Both the position numbers and the translations under genes were made by a program. The notes beneath the pieces were generated by a model that did not search any database, was not told the DNA's origin, and was given only the letters and a program-made list of their open reading frames with translations. A stretch of 49,255 bases of DNA from an uncultured Finegoldia sp. (GTDB lineage: Bacteria > Bacillota > Clostridia > Tissierellales > Peptoniphilaceae): NCBI RefSeq assembly GCF_900766215.1, contig NZ_CAAFUQ010000092.1, positions 1 to 49,255 on the forward strand, in the 5' to 3' direction. Below are positions 16,784 through 26,220 of this stretch, piece by piece. Numbering within the stretch: position 1 is the first letter of the stretch; the number at the start of each line of letters is the position of its first letter.

Positions 16784-17431
16784 TTATTCTATTGTCCACG
16801 TAATTGTAACAGTATCTTGCACATCGATATCGTCAGCCTCGATGTCTATGTCATATGTCGATGCCGCTTCACAAACCATCAAATCATCCATCGGCGAAGA
16901 ATATATCTCAATTTCTCCCCACGAATAATCTATGTTTAATATTTCTTTCAACTTCACACCAGAAGCCTTCGCCAACACCTTTGCCTTCGTCGTAGAATCT
17001 TCTACAGCTTTTTCTAGCAAATCATTCTTGACCTTTTCCTTGTCCTTTACAGTGTGATTGATTTCAAACTTCACTTTTACATCGCAATGCGCCAATTCGT
17101 ACAAAACTTTCCCCAGTATCTTATTGTCATTTTCAAACTCAATATATGTGCGATGCTCGTATTCGTAACCTACGAACTTTTCCTTGTAGTCGTTATTTTT
17201 ATCGTGATAACTCTTATATTTTGAATCAATCGAAAAATGAGTTGTCTTCAAATTCTTCGGATCGAGCCCCGCATTTTTCAAAGCGTCTCGTAAAATCCTC
17301 GTGTCTTGTGTCGATTGTTCAATAGTTTCGTCATAATTCCAGCGCAACCCCTCAGCCTTTATCGTAATCTTGATAGTGTCAGGCTTCACCGAAATCTTTC
17401 CCTTACCTTTTACACGAATAGTTCTTTCCAT
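16784..17431 (-). CDS. SIMPL (DUF541) domain protein
   Basis: This 215-residue protein begins with RTIRVKGKGKISVKPDTIKITI, the typical SIMPL-domain start, and keeps the family pattern throughout (about 5-213), ending in DTVTITWTIE. Many SIMPL proteins are exported; this one has no signal peptide and should be cytosolic. Function is not established for the family in bacteria. It starts 24 bp after hsdR, in the same orientation, so it is probably cotranscribed. Confidence 0.78.
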   Translation of the reverse strand: MERTIRVKGKGKISVKPDTIKITIKAEGLRWNYDETIEQSTQDTRILRDALKNAGLDPKNLKTTHFSIDSKYKSYHDKNNDYKEKFVGYEYEHRTYIEFENDNKILGKVLYELAHCDVKVKFEINHTVKDKEKVKNDLLEKAVEDSTTKAKVLAKASGVKLKEILNIDYSWGEIEIYSSPMDDLMVCEAASTYDIDIEADDIDVQDTVTITWTIE

Positions 17432-17455
17432 AATAATCTCCTTTTGCTGACAAAT

Positions 17456-20400
17456 TTATCCTACAACTTCGTCGATGTACTCTGCTTGTTCCACGATAAG
17501 ATCGATGATTTTCGAGCGATAATCTTGTGGATATTTGTATTTTGCAAGAAGCCTTTTTATCGTTCTTCTCATATTTGCCCTGCCCGATTCTCTCATCATC
17601 CAATCGGAAGTCATCTCGTTTGCAATAGTCCTTGTCAAATCCTGAGTAAACTTCACAAGCTCCTCGTTAGTGTAGAAGTCCGTAATATTTTCAGGCTTAC
17701 TAATCGCATGATAAAACGCCAACTCTTCCTTGCTAAGGCCAAGCTTCTTGTTCTCCTCGTCCATCTTCACCATATCTTGCGCTAACTTTATCAGCTCTTC
17801 ACGAATATAATCCATATCGTACTTTGACTTCTCGTCTTCCACAACTCCCACAAAATGATCCAAACTCTTCGCGTTATCGACCATATTGTTTCGATATCTT
17901 TTCATAATATTTTGAAGTCTTTCGGAGAAATCCTGCCCCTTGACAATATCTCCCCTGGAGAAAATAGCAATCTCATCCTTTAATAGTTTATTCAAAAGTT
18001 CAATACTGATGTTTTTTTGTTCCATCTTTTTGATTTTTTCCATAAACAAAGGATCAAACAAACTAAACCCATTCTCAAAATCTTGGAACAAATTGATAAC
18101 GCCGTCGCTGTGAATGGATTTTTCCAGAAGTTTTGAAATCTCCATGTCGATTATGTGTTTTGGAATCCTACCACCAGTTGTAATTCTATTCAAACTCGTT
18201 CGTATAGCTTCGATAAACGCAGCCTCTCTTTGCTCATGTTCTGAAGTAATCGAAGAACACAAAGTGTGCGATTGTTTTAATTCGTAGGATAGCTTTTTGA
18301 ATTTATTTTGGTTATCTTCTGAAAATCCCAAAACGTAATTCAAGCCATCCATTATAAGTTCTACAATTTTTTCGTCATTGACATTTTCATCGAAGATTTC
18401 TTCATAATCAAACCTTTTGAGATAAACTTCCCTGATTTTTTCTAACTTAGCTACAAACAAAGGATAAGCAGATTTTCTGATATCGGCATTGTCGATAATT
18501 TGTTGGTCTGATTTTGTGTAATCAATCATGGCCTTCTTCAACGCATTTGCAATCCCGATATAATCCACAACCAAACCGCCCTCCTTGTCCTTAAACACAC
18601 GGTTAACTCTCGCGATAGCCTGCATCAAATTGTGACCTTGCATTGGCTTAAACACATACAACGTCGCCAAACTAGGAACATCGAATCCCGTCAACCACAT
18701 ATCCACGACAATCGCAATCTTGAATGGATCATCGTCGTTTTTAAATTTGCTTGCCAACTCTTCCATATCGGATTTGTTGCCGATAATCTTCTTCCAATCC
18801 TCTGGATCGTTGTTGCTTGAAGTTGCCACCACATTGACCTTTTCATTCCAATTAGGACGAATCTCCATAATTTTTTTGTAAATCTTCACCGCAATTTCTC
18901 TGTTGTAAGCGACAATCATAGCCTTTCCTGTCAGAAGATCTTTTCTTGTAGTTTCGTAGTGATGAATAATATCGTGAACAAGAGTATCGATACATTCATC
19001 AGATCCAATCACCTGCTCCAACCTACTCAAATCACGCTTACTTCGTTCGATATCATACTCATTTGCATTTTCTGCAAACTCTTCGTACTTGTCATCAATC
19101 CTCTTCAAAATATCAGAATTCAAACCGAGATTAATTACCCTGTTTTCATAATACACAGGCTTAGTTGCACCATCCTCAACAGCTTGGCTCATATCGTAAA
19201 TATCAATATATTCCCCGAAAATTTCCTGCGTATCCTTGTCATTCTTGCTAATAGGAGTTCCAGTAAAACCAATATAAGTCGCGTTTGGAAGAGATTTTCT
19301 CACAAGCCTTGCCATCCCCGACTGAACCTTCCCGTCCTTCGATATTTTTTCACGAAGACCGTACTGTGACCTGTGAGCCTCATCTGCAATCACAATAACA
19401 TCATCACGATCAGTCAACGACTCATCAGACTCAGCAAATTTTTGCATCGTTGAGAAGAAAATCCCGTTCGACTTTCTGTCATTAAGCAAATCGTGCAAAT
19501 TCTTCCTCGAAGTTGCTTGAACAGGAGTTTGCCTCAAAAACCTCGTCGCCCTCGCAAACTGTTCAAAAAGTTGTGTATCCAAATCATTCCTGTCCGTCAA
19601 CACCACAAAAGTCGGATTAGAATACCACTGATCCATATTCATCAAATAATGCACATAGAAAACCATCGACTTCGATTTACCTGAACCTTGCGTGTGCCAA
19701 AAAACACCACCCCTGCCATCTCCGATAGCCATCGCTTGTGTAGTAGAATGCGCAGCCTTTTCCACAGCAAAATATTGGTGATATTGCGCGAGGATTTTAT
19801 TTGTAGAATCATTTTGATGCTCGAAAAAAATGAAATTTCTTATAATATCCAACAACCTATGTTGCTCCAGCACGCCTTCCACAAGCGTCTTGTAATCTGC
19901 ATACTTCGTCGACTCATAAGATCCATCCGTCGATTTCCATTCCTTATACCACGATTCTCCAGCAGTAATAGTTCCCACCTTCGTAGTCGTAAAATCAGAA
20001 ATAATATTGAAAACATTGTACACGAAAAGCTCTTCGATATCGTGCTGATAGTTTTTGATCTGCCTGTAAGCGCTCGACACATCAGAATTTAACGAAGTCA
20101 TCGATTTAAGTTCTACAACAATCAACGGAAGACCATTCACATACACCAACACATCCGGCCTTTTCGTATCCTTGCCGACAATCGTAAGTTGATTAGTCAC
20201 CACGAAAGTATTATTCATAAAATGATCGTAATCAATCAAATGCACTCTGTCTGTCACTGGCATGTCATTTTCCAGGTGAACAATTTCGATACCGTTTTGC
20301 AAATATTCGAAGAAAATCTCGTTTCGATCCACAAGAAGGCCCGCATCGATATTCTTAATCACATGAATAGCCTGATCAATTGCAGCATCTTCCAGCTCAC

Positions 20401-20560
20401 AGTTAATTCTTCTAAGAGACTCCCTCAACATCTCAGATGCAAGCGGACTTTTCATACTGTCTCTTACAATATCTTGGTGAGCCACGTATTCATATCCCAA
20501 ATCCTCGATAGCCTTGATGAAAATCTTCTCAAAACCATCTTCCAAATAAACATCACTCAT
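17456..20560 (-). CDS. hsdR: Type I restriction enzyme R subunit HsdR
   Basis: The start is MSDVYLEDGFEK behind GGAGAGGAGG, overlapping hsdS by 8 bp (1034 residues). The N-terminal nuclease core has D136, E150 and K152 in PDVLVYVNGLPLIVVELK. The superfamily 2 translocase follows: Walker A TQGSGKS (290-296), DEAH at 393-396, and GFTGTPI. The C-terminal third is helical and should bind the MTase core. HsdR cuts unmodified DNA after ATP-driven translocation. All motifs look intact, so the system may be active. Confidence 0.95.
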   Translation of the reverse strand: MSDVYLEDGFEKIFIKAIEDLGYEYVAHQDIVRDSMKSPLASEMLRESLRRINCELEDAAIDQAIHVIKNIDAGLLVDRNEIFFEYLQNGIEIVHLENDMPVTDRVHLIDYDHFMNNTFVVTNQLTIVGKDTKRPDVLVYVNGLPLIVVELKSMTSLNSDVSSAYRQIKNYQHDIEELFVYNVFNIISDFTTTKVGTITAGESWYKEWKSTDGSYESTKYADYKTLVEGVLEQHRLLDIIRNFIFFEHQNDSTNKILAQYHQYFAVEKAAHSTTQAMAIGDGRGGVFWHTQGSGKSKSMVFYVHYLMNMDQWYSNPTFVVLTDRNDLDTQLFEQFARATRFLRQTPVQATSRKNLHDLLNDRKSNGIFFSTMQKFAESDESLTDRDDVIVIADEAHRSQYGLREKISKDGKVQSGMARLVRKSLPNATYIGFTGTPISKNDKDTQEIFGEYIDIYDMSQAVEDGATKPVYYENRVINLGLNSDILKRIDDKYEEFAENANEYDIERSKRDLSRLEQVIGSDECIDTLVHDIIHHYETTRKDLLTGKAMIVAYNREIAVKIYKKIMEIRPNWNEKVNVVATSSNNDPEDWKKIIGNKSDMEELASKFKNDDDPFKIAIVVDMWLTGFDVPSLATLYVFKPMQGHNLMQAIARVNRVFKDKEGGLVVDYIGIANALKKAMIDYTKSDQQIIDNADIRKSAYPLFVAKLEKIREVYLKRFDYEEIFDENVNDEKIVELIMDGLNYVLGFSEDNQNKFKKLSYELKQSHTLCSSITSEHEQREAAFIEAIRTSLNRITTGGRIPKHIIDMEISKLLEKSIHSDGVINLFQDFENGFSLFDPLFMEKIKKMEQKNISIELLNKLLKDEIAIFSRGDIVKGQDFSERLQNIMKRYRNNMVDNAKSLDHFVGVVEDEKSKYDMDYIREELIKLAQDMVKMDEENKKLGLSKEELAFYHAISKPENITDFYTNEELVKFTQDLTRTIANEMTSDWMMRESGRANMRRTIKRLLAKYKYPQDYRSKIIDLIVEQAEYIDEVVG

Positions 20561-21833
20561 TTTTGACCTCCTCTCCCTCGATTTTAATATTACTAACATC
20601 AATTTCGCCCGCCATCAACTTCGGTAGCAAAGCGTCACGTAATTCGGCAAGCTTGGTGTTTTGGTTTAATAAATTTCTTTGTTTTTTTATGATAGGAAAA
20701 ACATAATCGTTAAATCGATCGATATGTTTTTTAGTTGGATATACGATATTAAAATTATCTACAGCTTTTTTAGATAAATGTAATACAGTTGTTCCTGAAG
20801 ATGCATTTTCTGCAAATAGTTTAAAAATCGGATTTTTTAAATAATAATAAAAGAAAAAAGTATCATCTTTCTCAAAAGGAACTAATTTAATAAGATCCAT
20901 AGAAAATATTTCGTTATCAAAGTTTTCATTTTCAAAGTATAAAAGTACTCCTCCAATGATATCAGCTTTTTGAGTAAGATCAGTACAAGCCATCAAAATA
21001 TCATTTGTTTTTAAGTAGTGATCCTTTTTAATCCTACTATTTTTTGATATTGGTTTTATAGAATCATTTTGCAATCCACCATTTCTATCAAAGTTTTTAA
21101 TAGTTATCATGTTAATATTTGACTCATCAAAAATGTCTTTGCTTGTATATGAAAATCCATTTATTCTTTTACTTACATCTTTTAATTCTCTAACTTCCCA
21201 GCCTTCTGGAATCATGCCCAACTCACTCTCAACAAAATCCCCGTCTTGAAACGGTTCAAAATCCACAAACCACGATTTGAATATCGCTTGCGCTTGGCTC
21301 TCTAAGTTGGAAATAATTTTATTGTTTATTTCGATTTTTATGTTGTAGTTGTTTAAAATTCTTCCAATTCTAATCTGATTTTCTAATGATGGAATAACAA
21401 TATCTATGTTTTTTAAATTTTTTTGGCTTATTCCTACTACAGTAGTTCCTGTTGCTCTTGAATATAATTCATGCTGTCCTTTTGGTGATTGTAGGTAGAA
21501 TTTCAAGTAATTATTGTCTAAGAAATCTTTTTTGCCTCTTATTGTTACTATTCTTTGCCCTAATCCAACATCATCTCTATCTAGTGTAGCCACTAATCCA
21601 AGAGGAGCTTCCATTGTCATTAATATATCTCCAATTCGAGGAAATCCTTTAGACATAAACCTATTATATTCATCTCTTGAAATATAATATACTTCATCAT
21701 AGTCTATGAAATTATTTTTGACTGACTTTGCTGAAAGCGTAGGTATACCAGTTTTTGATTTTTTTGGTGTTTTCCCTCTATAGTCTAGGATATAATCAAC
21801 ACATTCTCCCAGCTTAACTTTTTTAAATTCCAT
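20553..21833 (-). CDS. hsdS: Type I restriction specificity subunit HsdS
   Basis: The start is MEFKKVKLGECVDY (426 residues), overlapping hsdM by 11 bp; the longer frame lies inside hsdM. There are two target-recognition domains (about 1-165 and 210-375), each followed by a helical conserved region: SNLESQAQAIFKSWFVDFEPF after the first, and LRDALLPKLMAGEID at the C-terminus. Each TRD reads one half of a bipartite DNA site. The TRD segments look more AT-rich than the flanking conserved regions, as expected of fast-evolving, exchangeable modules. No second hsdS or recombinase is in the window. Confidence 0.93.
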   Translation of the reverse strand: MEFKKVKLGECVDYILDYRGKTPKKSKTGIPTLSAKSVKNNFIDYDEVYYISRDEYNRFMSKGFPRIGDILMTMEAPLGLVATLDRDDVGLGQRIVTIRGKKDFLDNNYLKFYLQSPKGQHELYSRATGTTVVGISQKNLKNIDIVIPSLENQIRIGRILNNYNIKIEINNKIISNLESQAQAIFKSWFVDFEPFQDGDFVESELGMIPEGWEVRELKDVSKRINGFSYTSKDIFDESNINMITIKNFDRNGGLQNDSIKPISKNSRIKKDHYLKTNDILMACTDLTQKADIIGGVLLYFENENFDNEIFSMDLIKLVPFEKDDTFFFYYYLKNPIFKLFAENASSGTTVLHLSKKAVDNFNIVYPTKKHIDRFNDYVFPIIKKQRNLLNQNTKLAELRDALLPKLMAGEIDVSNIKIEGEEVKNE

Positions 21834-23325
21834 AGCCAATAGCTCCAAGTTGTTCCTTAATCTTTTTCTCCAATTCGTTGGATTCGTCAAACAAATCTTT
21901 TAACTCTTCTGTTAGTCGTTGCATTTTGTCTTCGAATGCTTCTCCGTCATCATCCATTTCTTCAAGTCCTACGTATCTTCCTGGTGTGAGTACGAATAGG
22001 TTTGTTTCTATTTCGTCCATGTCTGCTGCGTGGGCGTATCCCAATTCTTCGACGTCTTTTCCATTGACGAAGTTCTTGTAAGTTGTGGTGATTTTTGCAA
22101 TGTCTTCTTCTGATAAATCACGGTGCGCTCTGTCTATCATGTGGCCTAAGTTACGGCAATCCAAGAATAGTGTTTTGTTTTTTTGTTGTTTGTTTTTGTT
22201 TAATATCCACAACGACACTGATATTCCTGTGGAATAAAATAATCTGTCAGGCATTGCTATGATGCATTCCACTAGGTCATCTTTTATTATATTTTCTCGG
22301 ATTTCTCCTTCTTTTCCGGATGCGGACAATGATCCGTTGGCAAGTACGAGTCCCATTTTGCCAGTGTTATCATCCAAATGGTATATCATGTGTTGCATCC
22401 ATGCGTAGTTTGCATTTCCTTGTGGTGGTGTTCCATATTTCCATCTGGAATCTTCTGATAGTTTGTCGCCGCCCCATTGTTTTAGGTTGAATGGTGGATT
22501 TGCCAATATGAAGTCTGCTTTTAATGATGAGTGTTGGTCTTTGAAGAATGTATCTGCAGCACCGTGTCCCAAATCCCCTTCCAATCCATGAATGGCAAGG
22601 TTCATTTGCGCAAGCTTCCACGTATTGGTGTTGTATTCTTGTCCGTAAATGGATATTTCGTTGATTCTTCCTTGGTGATTTTCTACGAATTTGGCAGATT
22701 GTACGAACATTCCCCCTGCGCCACAACAAGGATCGTACACGCGGCCTTCGTATGGTTCGAGGATTTCTACGAGTGTTTTTACGATGCTTGTTGGTGTGTA
22801 GAATTCTCCGGCGTTTTTTCCTTCAAGTGATGCGAATTGGGCGATTGTGTATTCGTAAGTTCGTCCGAGGATGTCTTTTGAGTCTCCGTGTTCTTTTAGT
22901 TTCAAATTATTGAACAAATCCACAACTTCCCCGAGTCTTCTCTTGTCAAGTTCAGGACGTGCGTAGTTTTTCGGTAGTATTCCTCTTAGTCTGTCATTTT
23001 CTTGTTCTATTTCAACCATGGCTTCGTCGATTACTTTTCCGATTTCTGCTGTCATTGCTTTGGATGCTACGTATTCCCATCTGGCTGTTTTCGGTACGAA
23101 GAATACATTTTCTGCGATGTATTCGTCGCGGTCTTCTTCGAATCCGTCACCTTCTTCTAATAGTTGGTTGTATTTTTGTTCGAATGAGTCCGATATGTAT
23201 TTGAGAAATATTAGTCCAAGTACAACGTTTTTGTACTCTGCTGCATCTATGTTGCCTCTTAATTTGTCTGCCGCTTGGAAAATTTCTTTTTCAAATCCAA
23301 GGTTAGCTCCCGTTATGTTATCCAT
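21823..23325 (-). CDS. hsdM: Type I restriction DNA methyltransferase subunit HsdM
   Basis: This 500-residue adenine-N6 methyltransferase has a helical N-terminal domain (about 5-140), the HsdM GEFYTP motif (173-178), SAM motif DPCCGAGG (198-205) and catalytic NPPFN (276-280). It modifies adenine in the sequence chosen by HsdS and forms the M2S core. It is first in the M-S-R operon, with its own -10 box about 50 bp upstream and a GGTGAT ribosome site. Confidence 0.95.
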   Translation of the reverse strand: MDNITGANLGFEKEIFQAADKLRGNIDAAEYKNVVLGLIFLKYISDSFEQKYNQLLEEGDGFEEDRDEYIAENVFFVPKTARWEYVASKAMTAEIGKVIDEAMVEIEQENDRLRGILPKNYARPELDKRRLGEVVDLFNNLKLKEHGDSKDILGRTYEYTIAQFASLEGKNAGEFYTPTSIVKTLVEILEPYEGRVYDPCCGAGGMFVQSAKFVENHQGRINEISIYGQEYNTNTWKLAQMNLAIHGLEGDLGHGAADTFFKDQHSSLKADFILANPPFNLKQWGGDKLSEDSRWKYGTPPQGNANYAWMQHMIYHLDDNTGKMGLVLANGSLSASGKEGEIRENIIKDDLVECIIAMPDRLFYSTGISVSLWILNKNKQQKNKTLFLDCRNLGHMIDRAHRDLSEEDIAKITTTYKNFVNGKDVEELGYAHAADMDEIETNLFVLTPGRYVGLEEMDDDGEAFEDKMQRLTEELKDLFDESNELEKKIKEQLGAIGYGI

Positions 23326-23376
23326 GTAATCACCTGCTATATTTTCATTCTTGTTTATTAAATATTCTTACCTATT

Positions 23377-23382
23377 ATTATA
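23377..23382 (-). promoter_or_regulatory. -10 box of the hsd operon
   Basis: The minus strand reads TGGTATAAT (extended -10), about 50 bp before hsdM. Confidence 0.5.
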
Positions 23383-23438
23383 CCAAAATGAGTTGGTAAA
23401 TTCAGTATTGTAGCATTTGATTTTCTGCATAAAAATAA

Positions 23439-23462
23439 ATCGAAAGTTTGGTTTCTTTCGAT
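23439..23462 (-). terminator. Second terminator-like hairpin before hsdM
   Basis: ATCGAAAG pairs with CTTTCGAT over an 8-nt loop; the minus strand continues TTATTTTT. It stands in tandem with the hairpin at 23490-23522. Confidence 0.6.
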
Positions 23463-23489
23463 CTGATTTTAAAAATTAATTTTGTTTTA

Positions 23490-23522
23490 TAAAAAAATCG
23501 GATTTGAATAATCAAATCCGAT
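23490..23522 (-). terminator. Terminator of the 41-residue protein gene
   Basis: A perfect 10-bp stem, ATCGGATTTG with CAAATCCGAT, is followed by seven Ts on the minus strand, 11 bp after the small gene. Confidence 0.85.
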
Positions 23523-23532
23523 CTGTGATGTT

Positions 23533-23658
23533 CTATTTATCTTGTTTATTCATTGTGCAACAGTCCAATCTTTCTTCACCGAAAGTATTTTTATTTTCTT
23601 TGCCTAATTTTTTCAAAAATTCTTCAAAATTTTTCTTTATTTTACTAAAAATTTTCAT
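23533..23658 (-). CDS. 41-residue LDCC-motif microprotein
   Basis: I found this gene by reading the minus strand between hsdM and the CI-like repressor. It encodes 41 residues: a basic amphipathic helix (MKIFSKIKKNFEEFLKKLGK), then FGEERLDCCTMNKQDK. The adjacent cysteines in LDCC recall small clostridial proteins described as LDCC-motif putative metal-binding proteins (from memory). It has its own promoter (TTGAAA, 17 bp, TATAAT), a ribosome site AAAGGTAGTG and a strong terminator, so it is a complete small gene. Metal binding is only a guess from the Cys pair. Confidence 0.75.
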   Translation of the reverse strand: MKIFSKIKKNFEEFLKKLGKENKNTFGEERLDCCTMNKQDK

Positions 23659-23704
23659 TTAATCACTACCTTTTTAGTTCCAATGTCAACTTGTTTACAC
23701 TTAT

Positions 23705-23733
23705 ATTATACACCTATTGAATTTCATTTTCAA
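23705..23733 (-). promoter_or_regulatory. Promoter of the 41-residue protein gene
   Basis: On the minus strand TTGAAA (23733-23728), 17-bp spacer, TATAAT (23710-23705). It is divergent from, and 15 bp away from, the -35 of the repressor operon. Confidence 0.75.
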
Positions 23734-23747
23734 ATTCCACAAAAAAT

Positions 23748-23819
23748 TTGACGTGATTAGAAGTTTAAATTATAATATTAGTAGTTACAGTTCATATGTT
23801 TTGAATTTGAACTTCTAAT
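23748..23819 (+). promoter_or_regulatory. Promoter and inverted-repeat operator of the CI/ImmA/polymerase operon
   Basis: TTGACG (23748-23753), 17-bp spacer, TATAAT (23771-23776). A 16-bp inverted repeat with one mismatch brackets the promoter: one half at 23756-23771 inside the spacer, the other at 23804-23819 just before the ribosome site. Two half-sites about 48 bp apart suggest repressor binding on both sides of the start, probably by the first gene's product. Confidence 0.75.
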
Positions 23820-23839
23820 TTTATTTATGGAGGAAATCA

Positions 23840-24244
23840 ATGAGCTTTGGTGCTAAATTAAAACAACTTAGAGAAGACAGGGGTCTTACTCAGACAGAAC
23901 TTGCGGACAAGCTTGGTGTTACTTTGAAGACTATAAGTAACTACGAAACTAAAGGCACTCGTCCACGCACTCAAGATATGTACAAAAAAATCTCGGATTT
24001 TTTCAATGTCGACATCAATTTTTTGTTGACTGTGGAAGATAATTTCGTGCTGGATTCTGCTAAAAAATTCGGATATTCTGGTAAAAAAGATGCGGAGAAT
24101 TTGGTGGATAATTTGTCAGGACTTTTTGCTGGAGGTTCTCTTCCTGAAGAAGACAAGGATAAACTTTTCAATGCGATTGCTGAGGCGTATTACGAAGCCA
24201 AATTAGAGAATAAAAAATACGGACAAAACAAGAATAAAAGGTAG
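23840..24244 (+). CDS. CI-like XRE-family repressor
   Basis: This 134-residue protein has an N-terminal helix-turn-helix (about 6-60: LKQLREDRGLTQTELADKLG, TISNYETKG). Its C-terminal part, with LFAGGSLPEEDKDKLFNAIAEAYYEAK, is like that of CI/ImmR repressors that are cut by ImmA proteases. It has no LexA-type self-cleavage domain. It is first in an operon with an ImmA-like protease and a translesion polymerase and should repress its own promoter through the inverted repeat at 23756-23819. The next ATG is 4 bp after its stop. Confidence 0.88.
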   Translation: MSFGAKLKQLREDRGLTQTELADKLGVTLKTISNYETKGTRPRTQDMYKKISDFFNVDINFLLTVEDNFVLDSAKKFGYSGKKDAENLVDNLSGLFAGGSLPEEDKDKLFNAIAEAYYEAKLENKKYGQNKNKR

Positions 24245-24248
24245 TCTT

Positions 24249-24791
24249 ATGTACAATAGATGGATATATGATAAGGTAAATAGTTTGGTTGAAAAATACC
24301 ACACCAGAAATCCCGAGGAGCTTTTGGAGTTGTTGGGAATTAAGCTTCATTATATCGATAGCCCGTCCAAACTTTTGGGAGTGTATCAAGTAATTCTTAG
24401 AAATAGGGTTATTTTGATTGCGAACAATATCGGAAGTTTGAAAAAAATCGTACTGGCTCACGAGATTGGCCACGATCAACTTCACAGGAAATACTGCATT
24501 GATGGCCACGCTTTTCACGAGAACAAGGTGTTCAATCCTACCGATGTTTTTGAAAATGAAGCAAATATTTTCGCGGCGCATCTTTTGATTTCTGATGAAA
24601 ATTTGATTAAAACTATGCGCGAGTACACTGACGACAAAACTATGGCGTACAAGTTAGGTGTGGATATTAATTTGTTGAATTTGAAAATATCTGAAATGGT
24701 GAAGCTGAACAAGTTTCCTGCAGATATTTTCTATATTGAAAATCCAAAATCGACGTTTTTGGAAGATTACAGTCCATTGGACGATGAATAA
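24249..24791 (+). CDS. ImmA/IrrE-family metallo-endopeptidase
   Basis: This 180-residue protein carries the zinc motif H71-E72-x2-H75 in LAHEIGHDQLH and the conserved FENEANIFAAHLLI segment (about 98-111), the signature of ImmA/IrrE proteases (COG2856). In ICEBs1 and related phages ImmA cleaves the paired repressor after DNA damage and induces the element. Here the partner repressor is the gene just upstream, but the controlled genes are a Y-family polymerase and YolD. I infer a damage-inducible switch. Confidence 0.9.
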   Translation: MYNRWIYDKVNSLVEKYHTRNPEELLELLGIKLHYIDSPSKLLGVYQVILRNRVILIANNIGSLKKIVLAHEIGHDQLHRKYCIDGHAFHENKVFNPTDVFENEANIFAAHLLISDENLIKTMREYTDDKTMAYKLGVDINLLNLKISEMVKLNKFPADIFYIENPKSTFLEDYSPLDDE

Positions 24792-24801
24792 GGAGGTTGT
24801 T

Positions 24802-26220
24802 ATGGGACTTATAGATTACTCTTTGGAGCCAAAATCTGATATTGCTTTTGTGGATATCAAAAGTTTTTATGCAAGCGTTGAATGCGTCAAGAGAAATCTA
24901 AATCCCTTGACAACTTCTCTTTGCGTTATGAGTAATTCCGACAATGCGAGCGGATTAATTCTCGCAAGCTCTCCTACTTTCAAGAAAGTTTTCGGGAAGA
25001 AAAACGTCGGCAGGGCTTTTGATTTGCCTTTTCACGTCCACGATAGGAAGTTTAACTTCCAATCAGCTCTCAGACAGAATTTACCCATCACCGATTCATA
25101 TATTAATTACATTGAAACGTGGGCGAAAAACACCATCATTGTCCCTCCTCGAATGGCATTGTACATTGAGGAGAATTTGAAAATCCAGAAGATTTTCATG
25201 AATTACGCAGCAAAAGACGAGATTCTTCCCTACTCTATCGACGAGGGATTTATCGATTTGACAACTAGTTTGAACTATTTTATCCCCGATAAAACAATAT
25301 CTCGCAAGGACAAGTTGGATTTGATATCTTCTAGGATTCAAAACGAAATCAGAAACAAAACTGGTTTGTATTCTACTGTTGGAATGAGTAATTCCAATCC
25401 TCTGTTGGCTAAGCTTGCGCTGGACAACGAAGCGAAGAAAACTGTGAATATGAGAGCGAATTGGTCGTATGAAGATGTAGAACAAAAAGTGTGGAACATT
25501 CCTGATTTGACAGATTTTTGGAGAATCGGCGAAAGAACGAAAAGAAGGCTGAATAAATTGTGTATTTTCTCGGTGAGAGATCTCGCAAATTCCAATCCAG
25601 ATATTTTGAAACGAGAATTCGGAATTATTGGCGTGCAGTTGTGGTTTCACGCGAACGGCGTAGATGAATCCAAAGTCACACAACCTTACAAAGGAAAATC
25701 CAAGGGACTGGGCAATTCACAAGTTCTTCCCAGAGATTACTCCAAGAAAAGTGAAATCGAAATAGTTCTCAAAGAAATCGCAGAACAAGTTGCTATAAGA
25801 ATTCGACGAATCAGAAAGAAAGCGACTGTAGTGTCAATTTATGTTGGATATTCCTACAAGGAAATCAAAAAATCCATCCACGCACAAAAAACCATCTCCC
25901 CTTCACAATCAACAGCAGAGCTAACAGCTCATGTTATGGATTTGTTTCACAAGAAATATCAGGGAGGATCTGTGAGAAGACTTGGCGTAAGTTATGAAAA
26001 TTTGGTGGACGAAGCATGCATATCATTTTCACTTTTCGAAGACATTGAGAAAATAGAAAAACAGAAAAATTTGGAATCTGCAATCGATGAAATCAGAGAC
26101 AAATACGGATTCACTTCCATTCAAAAAGCGACATCTCTTATGGAAGGATCGCGTGTTATCGAACGAAGCAAACTAATTGGAGGCCACTGCGGCGGAATGG
26201 ACGGCACTTATGATTATTAG
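24802..26220 (+). CDS. Y-family DNA polymerase, UvrX/UmuC-like
   Basis: The start is MGLIDYSLEPKSD behind AAGGAGG (472 residues). The catalytic carboxylates are visible: D18 in AFVDIKSFYASVE, and D147/E148 in YSIDEGFIDLT. The helix-hairpin-helix and little-finger regions follow, ending with IGGHCGG as in Gram-positive UvrX/YqjW proteins rather than DinB. It should perform error-prone bypass of damaged bases. It lies behind the CI-ImmA pair and overlaps the yolD-like gene, so expression is probably damage-induced. Confidence 0.9.
   Translation: MGLIDYSLEPKSDIAFVDIKSFYASVECVKRNLNPLTTSLCVMSNSDNASGLILASSPTFKKVFGKKNVGRAFDLPFHVHDRKFNFQSALRQNLPITDSYINYIETWAKNTIIVPPRMALYIEENLKIQKIFMNYAAKDEILPYSIDEGFIDLTTSLNYFIPDKTISRKDKLDLISSRIQNEIRNKTGLYSTVGMSNSNPLLAKLALDNEAKKTVNMRANWSYEDVEQKVWNIPDLTDFWRIGERTKRRLNKLCIFSVRDLANSNPDILKREFGIIGVQLWFHANGVDESKVTQPYKGKSKGLGNSQVLPRDYSKKSEIEIVLKEIAEQVAIRIRRIRKKATVVSIYVGYSYKEIKKSIHAQKTISPSQSTAELTAHVMDLFHKKYQGGSVRRLGVSYENLVDEACISFSLFEDIEKIEKQKNLESAIDEIRDKYGFTSIQKATSLMEGSRVIERSKLIGGHCGGMDGTYDY

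Noticed and set aside
20553..23325. Phase-variable hsdS switching
   Set aside because: Only one hsdS is present, with no inverted partial copy or recombinase nearby.
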